IMG/VR virus record: IMGVR_UViG_3300024320_000025 | Location: 1-30,775 of that record | Reading direction: 5' to 3' (one strand) | Origin: a virus | DNA length: 30,775 bases | Shown: positions 7,304-14,900 of the stretch, piece after piece | Position numbering within the stretch: the first letter of the stretch is position 1 | Layout of the letters: each line of letters opens with the position of its first letter | Made by a program: the position numbers and the translations under genes | Notes under the pieces: generated by a model | What the model was told of the DNA's origin: nothing | Databases searched by the model: none | Seen by the model: only the letters and a program-made list of their open reading frames with translations

Positions 7304-7627
7304 ATGGCCCCGCAGAAACCAAAGCCTAAGGGCAAGACTAAGCGTGAAACTACTTATAAAGGTGCCGCAGCTAAGAAGACTTCCGGTATCGAAGATAACA
7401 ACTACAACAACATTGATAAACCCTTTCACTACAACCAAGCTGGGGTGGAATGTATCGACTACATCAAGCAAGTTCTTGGCAAGGAAGGCTTCATCGCTTA
7501 CTGTCGAGGTAACGTAATGAAGTACAACCATCGAGCTTTCTATAAAGGAAACCCCACAGAAGACATGGCGAAAGCTGAACAGTACCTGAAGTGGGCCAAT
7601 GAGACACTAAAGGAGATACACAAATGA
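7304..7627 (+). CDS. DUF3310 / SaV-like protein (T7 gp1.7 relative)
   Basis: A 107-residue protein with a Lys-rich N-terminus (about 1-30) and a C-terminal DUF3310 core: KPFHYNQAGVECIDYIKQVL, then YCRGNVMKYNHRAFYKGN and EDMAKAEQYLKWA. This helical family is common in phages; T7 gp1.7, reported as a nucleotide kinase, belongs to it, so a nucleotide-linked role is possible. It is the first gene after the promoter and hairpin at 7221-7283, and its stop overlaps the next start (ATGA). Confidence 0.82.
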   Translation: MAPQKPKPKGKTKRETTYKGAAAKKTSGIEDNNYNNIDKPFHYNQAGVECIDYIKQVLGKEGFIAYCRGNVMKYNHRAFYKGNPTEDMAKAEQYLKWANETLKEIHK

Positions 7628-8259
7628 TTCGAGGTTTAGCAGGAGTCCTAACAGCCCTTACACTGGGCATAGGCTCCGCCCACGCAGCCATCGCCACATC
7701 CACATCAAACGCCATCCATCTGTCAGGGGACATCCTCCAAGGTGATTCAGCAAAGGTACGAGCTAAGGTAGAGGAGACAGGCATTAGGGTTTTAGTCCTG
7801 TCCTCTAACGGAGGTGTGGCTGTGGAGGGGTACGAGCTTGGGTACACAATAAAGGACCTCGGTCTTACAACTGTTGTCCGTCGAGGGGAGGTCTGTCTAA
7901 GCGCTTGTGCTGTGGCCTTTATAGCTGGTAAAGAGAAGGTCTCAGAGGGCCTCCTTGGGTTCCATGTGGCATGGGCTAACAATGCCCGAGGTACCTTCTC
8001 TGATGGCTTAAAAGGAGGTCAGTATATGGGTACCTTGACAGCTGGTTACTTCTTCAACATGGGTTACACGCTTCAGATACCGTACATGGTTTCCCGGTAC
8101 ACAGACTCTGGTACGTTCCTACTACTTACCACACAAGACTTAAAACTCTTTGAGATGAAAGATAACGACTTTACGGAACCAAGGGACCTCCCAGCTAACT
8201 GGGCTGCTACCCGTATCGCTGGTTCAACAAGGTTGCACCTCCTACGGAAAGGACTATAA
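7624..8259 (+). CDS. Exported ClpP/crotonase-fold protein (COG3904-like)
   Basis: A 211-residue protein with a clear signal peptide: basic MIRG, a hydrophobic stretch and an AHA-A cleavage site near residue 21. The mature part has the ClpP-fold order: VLSSNGG (59-64, oxyanion-type loop), EGYELGYTIKDLGL, then CLSACAVAFIAG with candidate nucleophile Ser93, and LGFHVAW with His114. This matches periplasmic proteins of the COG3904 type, suspected serine peptidases. The acidic third residue is not obvious. It heads an operon of membrane proteins, so it may act in the periplasm on the envelope or on the neighbouring complex. Substrate unknown. Confidence 0.76.
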   Translation: MIRGLAGVLTALTLGIGSAHAAIATSTSNAIHLSGDILQGDSAKVRAKVEETGIRVLVLSSNGGVAVEGYELGYTIKDLGLTTVVRRGEVCLSACAVAFIAGKEKVSEGLLGFHVAWANNARGTFSDGLKGGQYMGTLTAGYFFNMGYTLQIPYMVSRYTDSGTFLLLTTQDLKLFEMKDNDFTEPRDLPANWAATRIAGSTRLHLLRKGL

Positions 8260-8260
8260 G

Positions 8261-8692
8261 ATGAGAACTTGGAAATGGTACTTCGTGTTTAACGCCGGTA
8301 TCTTGGGTCTTATAGGGGGTCAGTACTGGTTTAATCTAGGTAATGTGTTATACGAAGCAGACAGCACAATGTTGACATTCATTATCCTAGGTATAGCTAT
8401 TATCTCATCGTCCATGATGGGACTACGTGCTAAGAAAATGGTTGGACAAGATAACAACATGTCCTGGTTCCTCTCTGATGCAGTTCTTAGCCTTGGTATG
8501 GTAGGTACTCTATTCGGGTTCCTCCTTGTACTAGACTCTGCCTTCACAGAGATCGACACATCGTCCACAGAGAGTATGACAGAGGCTATCGGAGTTCTTG
8601 CATCAGGTATGTCTACTGCTCTTGTAACGTCCCTTGTAGGGCTCCTATCGTCACTCTGGTTAAAACTACAGCTAGTCATCTTGGAGGGTTGA
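8261..8692 (+). CDS. ExbB/TolQ/MotA-like proton channel subunit
   Basis: A 143-residue membrane protein with about four hydrophobic segments (near residues 7-26, 37-56, 73-92 and 113-138). The last two resemble the two core helices of ExbB/TolQ: LGMVGTLFGFLLVLDSAF and GMSTALVTSLVGLLSS, with the Gly-Thr and Thr/Ser residues that line the proton path in the family. It is much smaller than host ExbB, with no large cytoplasmic loop. The next gene encodes a single-TM protein with a buried Asp, as ExbD/TolR/MotB do, so the two probably form a proton-driven complex in the inner membrane. Confidence 0.76.
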   Translation: MRTWKWYFVFNAGILGLIGGQYWFNLGNVLYEADSTMLTFIILGIAIISSSMMGLRAKKMVGQDNNMSWFLSDAVLSLGMVGTLFGFLLVLDSAFTEIDTSSTESMTEAIGVLASGMSTALVTSLVGLLSSLWLKLQLVILEG

Positions 8693-8693
8693 T

Positions 8694-9278
8694 ATGAGAC
8701 GTTACTCAAGCAACCTTGCGTTCGTTGACTTGTTGTTTAACCTCCTGGTGGGTTTCACTTCTCTGTTTGTTATCGCTTTCCTGTTGATAAACCCTATCGC
8801 TAAAACAGGGGTGGTTGACCCACCCGTAGTAATCATGGTGGAGTTGACATGGGATGATGAGAGTACAAGAGACCTTGACCTGTACACCCGTGGTCCTGAC
8901 GGTAAGATCGTTAGCTACGGGTACAAGAGCAACGGGTTCATAACCCTAAAGAAGGATGACCTTGGTAAAGGCAGTGACACTTTCGTTATCAACGGGGAGC
9001 GAGTAGAGGTTACCCGTAACTACGAGATCACTACTATGACGGTCTTGCCTGACGGGGACTACATCATCAACGTACACTACTTCTCATCGAAAGGTGACCC
9101 AGAAACGGTTAACCTTCGTATAACAGGGCTCCAACCCTTTAAGGTACACCACGAGGATTCTGTTACGTTGTCACCTAGGCAGGAGCGTACTATTGTGGCT
9201 TTCAGGGTGGTAGACGGGGAGATAGTGGACCTTCGTTCTGATATCGAAGTGAAACTAAGAGGAGAGGAAGGTCCATAA
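8694..9278 (+). CDS. ExbD/TolR/MotB-like stator with periplasmic beta domain
   Basis: A 194-residue protein with a short N-terminus, one TM helix (about 8-32) that begins AFVDLLFNLLVGF, and a large periplasmic part. Asp12 sits where ExbD, TolR and MotB carry the essential proton-binding Asp. The periplasmic part (about 45-185) does not look like the usual ExbD domain. It reads as a beta-sandwich: VELTWDDES, DLDLYTRGPDGKIV, LPDGDYIINVHY, resembling DUF2135/YfaP-type domains. It follows the ExbB-like gene by one base. The unusual periplasmic domain suggests a different partner from TonB or TolA. The pair assignment is inferred from topology, Asp12 and gene order. Confidence 0.68.
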   Translation: MRRYSSNLAFVDLLFNLLVGFTSLFVIAFLLINPIAKTGVVDPPVVIMVELTWDDESTRDLDLYTRGPDGKIVSYGYKSNGFITLKKDDLGKGSDTFVINGERVEVTRNYEITTMTVLPDGDYIINVHYFSSKGDPETVNLRITGLQPFKVHHEDSVTLSPRQERTIVAFRVVDGEIVDLRSDIEVKLRGEEGP

Positions 9279-9718
9279 TGTTAGTCATTCAAACAGTATA
9301 CGTAGTACTCGTTACACTTGTTGTGTTCCTTATGTTCTACTCCAAGTTAGGTAGGTTCTTTAAGGCATCAGCCCTTACACTTTCTATCTTACTTGGGGCT
9401 GTTACGCAGACACACTACGTTAAACAACTAGGTAGTCCCATCGAGGGCTACCCATCCTACGAGTTCCTGTACATTCACCATATAGCTACAGGTAAGTTTA
9501 TCAAGGTATGGGTCTGGGATAAAGAACGAGGTGATCGTCTCTACGTTATCCCCTACAACCAGGATGATGCTGAAAAGCTAGAACAAGCTAAGCAGAGGAC
9601 TGAGCAAGGGTCTCCTCAGGGTGGCTCCTTTGACCAAGAACAAGGAGATAGGGAACGAGCCGAAGGACTACGTATAGACGACTGGCAGAACCCTGACATC
9701 TCAGAAAGGAAGAGTTGA
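9278..9718 (+). CDS. Two-TM membrane protein, function unknown
   Basis: A 146-residue protein with two N-terminal hydrophobic segments (about 3-21 and 29-45), a middle domain (IHHIATGKFIKVWVWDKERG, about 66-85) and a hydrophilic Gln/Glu/Asp-rich tail. It starts on the TAATG overlap with the stator gene, and its stop overlaps the SbmA-like start, so it is co-translated with the envelope module. It could link the stator to the transporter, or be a holin or spanin-like protein; nothing in the sequence decides this. Not recognised. Confidence 0.7.
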   Translation: MLVIQTVYVVLVTLVVFLMFYSKLGRFFKASALTLSILLGAVTQTHYVKQLGSPIEGYPSYEFLYIHHIATGKFIKVWVWDKERGDRLYVIPYNQDDAEKLEQAKQRTEQGSPQGGSFDQEQGDRERAEGLRIDDWQNPDISERKS

Positions 9719-10689
9719 TGTGGGTTTTTTACACAAGCAAGAAGTGGGCCCTCTGGGCCTACCTCGGCACCTTCTTTATACTAGGTACCCTATGGTTACA
9801 GGTACAAGTAGACGTACAGATTAACCACTGGTTCGGTGACTTCTACGACCTGATCCAGAAGGCACTTGCCACCCCAGGGTCTGTGACTATAGGTGAGTAC
9901 TGGGCAGGGCTTGCATCTTTTGGTTGGTTGGCTGGTACCTGGGTTGCCCTCAGTCTTGTTGGTTCCTTTGTCACCGCTCACTTCCTCTTCCGCTGGAGAG
10001 CGTCAATGGTCGAGTGGTACCACGAGGTCTTCGATAAAGGGCGTACCATTGAGGGTGCTTCACAACGTGTCCAAGAAGACACGATCAAGTACACGAGGAT
10101 CGTAGAAGGTCTAGGTGTTTCACTAATAGAGAGCGTAATGATTCTCGTCGAGTTCTTCCCACTACTACTGGGTCTTGGCGCAGGGTTGTCTATCCTCTGG
10201 TTTGGAGATTGGAAATATGGATTGGTTACAGGAGCTTTCGTCTGGACATTGGGCGGTACTTTGCTACTTGTTGTTAGTGGTTATATCTTACGGCTGGTTG
10301 GCATTGAATACGACATCCAGAAGAAAGAAGCAGCGTATCGTAAACACCTTGTCAAGATGGAAGACGACGGTACTGTCTCTCCTAAGGCGTTAACTGAGCT
10401 ATTCGAGGATGTACGTACAATACACTTCACTAGTTATCTTCAGTACCTTAAGTTTAACGTGGTGCGTATGGCCTATCTACAAGTTAATGTCCTGACTGCT
10501 TATATCTTCTTAGCTCCTGCTATTGTAGGTGGTCTTATTTCACTAGGTTTGATGCAGCAAATCATCCGTGCCTTTGGTAGAGTAGAGGGTTCTATGCAGT
10601 TCTTGATTAAGTCTTGGCCCACTATCATAGAGCTCATCTCAGTGTACAAACGACTACGTGAGTATGAGGCACAGATCAAGTCATCTTGA
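9718..10689 (+). CDS. SbmA/BacA-family inner-membrane transporter, N-terminally short
   Basis: A 323-residue polytopic protein that follows E. coli SbmA closely from about SbmA residue 80 to near its end. Shared blocks are FYDLIQKAL.TPGSVTI (42-59), FRWRASM, IEGASQRVQEDT, GVSLIES, EAAYRKHLV, ELFEDVRTIHF, GLMQQI and IYKRLR-like VYKRLREYE. SbmA/BacA imports peptides and related compounds across the inner membrane, and the mycobacterial relative Rv1819c imports cobalamin. The phage version lacks the first about 80 residues (one to two helices). ATG at 9718 with an AGGAAG ribosome site is preferred to TTG at 9715. It is the last gene of the envelope operon and is likely host-derived. Confidence 0.9.
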   Translation: MWVFYTSKKWALWAYLGTFFILGTLWLQVQVDVQINHWFGDFYDLIQKALATPGSVTIGEYWAGLASFGWLAGTWVALSLVGSFVTAHFLFRWRASMVEWYHEVFDKGRTIEGASQRVQEDTIKYTRIVEGLGVSLIESVMILVEFFPLLLGLGAGLSILWFGDWKYGLVTGAFVWTLGGTLLLVVSGYILRLVGIEYDIQKKEAAYRKHLVKMEDDGTVSPKALTELFEDVRTIHFTSYLQYLKFNVVRMAYLQVNVLTAYIFLAPAIVGGLISLGLMQQIIRAFGRVEGSMQFLIKSWPTIIELISVYKRLREYEAQIKSS

Positions 10690-10714
10690 CCTTTTAGCAA
10701 CAGTGTGTTACACT
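10686..10714 (+). promoter_or_regulatory. Sigma70-type promoter for the ClpP-like gene
   Basis: TTGACC at 10686-10691 (overlapping the transporter stop), a 17-base spacer and TACACT at 10709-10714. It lies 28 bases before the start codon, with an AGAAAGGA ribosome site between. Confidence 0.62.
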
Positions 10715-10742
10715 AACTTAATGTCTTTAGAAAGGACCTAGA

Positions 10743-11435
10743 ATGTTCGAACAGATGATTAACGCAGCTAAGAAGAAGACACCAGCCAAGAAACCAGCCA
10801 CTAGGAAGAAGACTGTTACTCCGAAGACCTCTGAACCTGTAGCAGCACCCTCTGTCTGCCCTAAGTGCAACCCACCTGAACCAACACCAGAGATGCAGGC
10901 CCCTGGCTCCTACCTCCGCGAGAACGGACTTATGTTATTAGTTGACAAGTTTGATCAGGAAAAGATCATGCCTCTTGTTGCTACCATCTACGAGTACAAC
11001 CTGATGCCCGAAGAGATACGACCACAGCAGCTTACTCTTATCATCAACAGCCCTGGGGGCTCTGTACACTCAGCCTTCCACCTCATCGACGCTATGATGA
11101 TGTCAGAGATTCCAGTAGTGACTATCGGTAAGGGTCTGGTAGCCTCTTGTGGTGTTCTCACCCTTATGGCTGGTGATCGACGACTCTTGACACACAACAC
11201 CTCAGTTATGTCACATCAATATAGCTGGGGTTCTCGTGGGAAGGAACACGAACTACAGGCTATCGTTAAAGAGTTTGACATGGCAAGCGCCCGTATGATT
11301 GACCACTACAAGAAGTGTACAAAGAAGTCTGAGCGGTACATCCGCAAGAACCTCCTCCACCCAACAGATGAGTGGTTGACCCCTGAGGAGTGTAAGAAAC
11401 ACGGCATCATCGACGATATCATCCAGACATATTAA
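10743..11435 (+). CDS. ClpP-like serine protease (cytoplasmic)
   Basis: A 230-residue protein with a Lys-rich N-terminal tail (1-30) and a CPKC pair (39-42), followed by a ClpP domain. Visible motifs are LIINSPGGSV (oxyanion loop, 99-108), GLVASCGVLTLMAG with catalytic Ser135, VMSHQY with His158, and TDEWLTPEECKKHGIIDD with Asp209: a complete triad. There is no signal peptide. It lies outside the head genes, with its own promoter, so it may act on host or early phage proteins, possibly with a host Clp ATPase, rather than as a prohead protease. The two-Cys extension is unlike bacterial ClpP. Confidence 0.88.
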   Translation: MFEQMINAAKKKTPAKKPATRKKTVTPKTSEPVAAPSVCPKCNPPEPTPEMQAPGSYLRENGLMLLVDKFDQEKIMPLVATIYEYNLMPEEIRPQQLTLIINSPGGSVHSAFHLIDAMMMSEIPVVTIGKGLVASCGVLTLMAGDRRLLTHNTSVMSHQYSWGSRGKEHELQAIVKEFDMASARMIDHYKKCTKKSERYIRKNLLHPTDEWLTPEECKKHGIIDDIIQTY

Positions 11436-11441
11436 AACTAC

Positions 11442-11471
11442 TTGACAGGAGGGGTGTGCTTATGGTATACT
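11442..11471 (+). promoter_or_regulatory. Sigma70-type promoter with overlapping inverted repeat
   Basis: TTGACA at 11442-11447, an 18-base spacer and TATACT at 11466-11471, with TGG just before the -10 (extended -10). The arms AGGAGGGGT (11447-11455) and ACTCCTCCT (11469-11477) pair as nine positions with one G.T and span from the end of the -35 to beyond the -10, so they may form an operator. Confidence 0.74.
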
Positions 11472-11505
11472 CCTCCTATTGTTTAATTAGAGAAGGATTA
11501 TCACT

Positions 11506-11589
11506 ATGGGTTTCAAATTCACATGGAAATGGGCGGCTGTCTTTCTTATCGGTCTTGTGTTCGCATCTAAGTTCTTTGGTTTGATCTAA
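11506..11589 (+). CDS. 27-residue single-TM membrane peptide
   Basis: An ATG with an AGAAGGA ribosome site encodes MGFKFTWKWAAVFLIGLVFA followed by SKFFGLI and a stop. A short basic start and one hydrophobic helix make it a membrane micro-protein. It lies between a strong promoter and a gene starting one base after its stop, so it is likely translated. The function is unknown; phage peptides of this kind include holin-like, superinfection-exclusion and regulatory peptides. Confidence 0.66.
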   Translation: MGFKFTWKWAAVFLIGLVFASKFFGLI

Positions 11590-11590
11590 G

Positions 11591-11830
11591 ATGGCCCCTA
11601 AACGAAAGAAGCCCCCTGCTCCAAGTCTGGAACAAGAGGCTAAAGCCTTCGTAGAAGGTAAGAGGAATGTTACTAAGAAGACCGTACCTACAGGTGATCC
11701 CTCCACCTTACGGTTACAATTAGCAGCTTCGGTACTAGCTGGGTTGCTTCCTTCTGGTAATATAGTACGAGCAGAAGAACTCGTAGAAGAGGCATTTAGG
11801 TATGCAGACCTAATCCTCGAGTATAAATAA
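11591..11830 (+). CDS. Small basic/acidic helical protein, function unknown
   Basis: A 79-residue protein. Its N-terminus is Lys/Pro-rich (MAPKRKKPPAPSLEQEAKAF) and the C-terminal half is helical, ending EELVEEAFRYADLILEYK. It starts one base after the membrane peptide, so the two share the promoter at 11442. It is the last plus-strand gene before the bidirectional terminator. Not recognised. Confidence 0.72.
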   Translation: MAPKRKKPPAPSLEQEAKAFVEGKRNVTKKTVPTGDPSTLRLQLAASVLAGLLPSGNIVRAEELVEEAFRYADLILEYK

Positions 11831-11849
11831 GAACTAACTAACTGTTAAC

Positions 11850-11890
11850 TTTAAACCCCTCTCGGTGTAAAAACTGAGGGGGGTCTTTTT
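11850..11890. terminator. Bidirectional terminator between convergent arms
   Basis: CCCCTC (11856-11861) pairs with GAGGGG (11876-11881), flanked by TCTTTTT on the plus side and by TTTAA when read on the minus strand. It lies between the last plus-strand gene (stop 11830) and the last minus-strand gene (stop 11903), where opposing transcripts must stop. Confidence 0.75.
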
Positions 11891-11902
11891 GTGTTTGGAC
11901 TA

Positions 11903-14900
11903 CTAGTCGTACGTAGCTGCAGGGGCTTCCATACGCTTGATGAAGTCAGCTGTTTCTAGCTGTGATCTAACGATACTAACCTGTGCTAGGTTCAAGGCAC
12001 CTAGGTCATCCCCTAGCTCCAGTTCCGTAAGAGCTTCCTTAACAGCTTCAACGCTATGCTTACTCATTATGTCGTACTGGGCACCCAGTGTGTCCTGAGG
12101 GCCGTTATAACGGGCAACAAGCATGAACATAGCTTCTTTACGCACCTTCTTCACCTGATCCTCGTAGTGCATCTTCTGTACGTCTCCAGGGGCTTTAAGG
12201 AACGCCTCGTTGTTCATCTTAGCCGCAGCCCAGTCTTCCATAGCGAGGTAGACCTGACGCTGGTACTCATTGACAGCCTCAGGTATCATACCCTTCTTGT
12301 CTTTTGAGAGACCAGAGTTAAGACCCCATTGGTCAACTCCTACAACATTCATAACACGTTGGAGGTTGGTGAGCATTGGTGTACGAGCGCCACCGAAGGC
12401 AGCAGTACTCATCTGGTCCATCTCACCTGTAGCAGAGCTTACCTTAGGTGGATCACTCTTACCAAGGAGGAAGCTAGTTGTAGTGTCGATATAACGGAGG
12501 GAGTTACCTACAAACTTATTACCCTGTGCTACGTCCTTAGGGCGTTGATTAGCACCTGTTGCAAGACCAATAGCTGTGTCTATAGGTTGATACGGACGTA
12601 AGAAACCACTGAGAGCCTGTGCTGTAATGTCAGAGGCAATAGTGATGCCTTCTACACCTGCCTGCTTAAGCTCACCTGCAAGGAGGGCGGCTCCGAAGTC
12701 AGCAAACTCAGCTGTAGTCTTGTTGAGGTTACGTGTAAGACCACCGCCACCGAAGTCTTTACCGATCTGTGTGATGATCTCAGCTGGTACGTCCTCCCCT
12801 GCCATGTTGTAAGCGGCTACACGTGATGCAGCCTTGAACAAGGAGATAGGGTAGTCGTACTGTTGCGATATTACAACACCATCTACCAGCTCATCGTACA
12901 GACCCAAGCCATTACGGCGGTTCTCGTCCTCATCCTGAGCCATTCCGTATACAAGACCAGCTGCAACAGCCCCACGTGCATTAAGCTCAAGGAAGGACTT
13001 ATCTGCGTACTTACCGGTCTTCTTAGCTGCGATGTTAAGAAGAGGTGTATGTTTGATACCGAAATCAATAGTGTTGTTGAAGAACTTACCGAATGGAATC
13101 ATGAAGCCAAGGCCAGGGATGTTACGTGCATCCTCAATCATACCAGCCACTTGACCAAGTTTACTGTTGTCTTTGTATGACTTAGAGAAGATGTTCTCTT
13201 GGGTTCGCATAACGGCATCAAGCTCAAGCTGCTTATACTCCTTCGTCGCCATGATCTTTATAGCGTTGGGATCGGAGTAGAACTCATCCCATTCTTTACC
13301 AAACTTAGTACGAAGCATCTTGTTCATCTGGCTTACGTACTCTTGTGACTTAGTAAAACTATCCTGTGCGTGTACGAATGTAGCGTGTTGAACACCATTG
13401 ATCCATGTATCAAGGTTACCTTGTACTCTACCAGCCTTACCACCCATACGGCTCATAGCGTCTACTGACTGTACTACGTCAATACCACCAGCCAAGGTAC
13501 GGTCAAGGGTGTCCAGACCACCTGTGCTCCGAAGCAATGCGCTCTTGAACGCAGCATGGGTCATATCAGGGTCCATAGCAAACTTAACACGGTCCTTAAC
13601 AGACAGAAGCAGCTGCTTAGCTACAAACAGCTCACTCTTACCGCTGTCAGCACCTTTTAGGACAGACTTAAGAATACCGACATTACCTTTGTACAGAGCC
13701 ATTGTGATATCTGTAGCAGCGTCTATAGCGGCAGCACCGCTGTAACCAACAAGGTTGAGCATAGACGTGGAGGGGTGTGACACTAGGCTTCTGATGAACT
13801 TGTTCTGTGACTCAGTTACGTTAGCAAGGAATGCACCTTTACCTTTGAACCGCTCTGCTTGCGGCACGATGTCAGCAATAAGGTTATGCCCAAGGGCTTC
13901 TTCCATGAAGTCATTCAGGTTGAGGTCCTTAAGGTTTGTATCAAGCCGTTTAGCCACCTGACCCACACTGTTCATCATGCGAGCACTCTCGTTCATACGG
14001 TTAGCGAAAGCATCGGAGAAGGCTTCAACTGTCATCTGACCCTTAGGTATACCTACCGTACCCACAAGGCTGTCGATGGCGTCCTGGTCTAGCTCCTCAC
14101 GCATGAAGTCTGATATCCAGTTAGACATTGTGTCATCGTCTGTACGTTTGACGTAGAAGTAACCACCTTCGTGCATGATCTCAGCAAGACCACGTAGACG
14201 AGGAGCCTCCTCAGCGCCTTCCTCAGCTGTCTCCTTACCAGTACGGCCAAGGAGGAGGTCAATAAAGAAGTCAGTATCCTCTGGTGTGATCTGCTCACCG
14301 TTCTTAACCTTTGTAAGCCAGGCTACTTCGCCTTCAGGGGCCTGGTCAGCCCACTCCCGCAGTGACTTCTCTAGGTCAGCTGCAATCTTCTTGGGGTCAG
14401 CCTTCTGGACTGTCTCAGATACAAGGGCTGTATTTGTGAAGCCACGTTTAGCTACAACACCAGCTTGGATGCCACCCATAGCCATGGCTGATAGAGCGGC
14501 AATACCGACAGCACCTTTGCTTATCTCGTCCTGTACACCTGTCTCAAGTAGACTACGTTGGTAGAGGAACTCAGTACCTGCGTTAGCAACGGCATCAACA
14601 GCTGTGGTAGCTGCAATCTCCTTGAGACCAGCCTTTGTCAGAACACGTTGGATACCTTTGTTAGCTGCCATCTTAGCAGAGAACTCAGCTACCTCTTGAG
14701 CACCTTCTACAGCTGCTGCAGCACCAGCCTTCTTAAGGACTGATGTACCTGCCTTCTTAGCTACTTCACGGCTAGCTCCTTTTATAAGCTGCTTAGCTAC
14801 TTCTTTCTGTGCGATAGTCTGAGCAGTCTTAGTACCTGTCCGTATAGCTGTACCGCCTACTGCCTTGCCCACAATACCACCTACAAGGTTAATAGGGTCA

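Noticed and set aside
7624-8259. Reading the exported ClpP-fold protein as a prohead protease
   Set aside because: It has a clear signal peptide with an AHA cleavage site and lies in a membrane-protein operon, away from the capsid genes.
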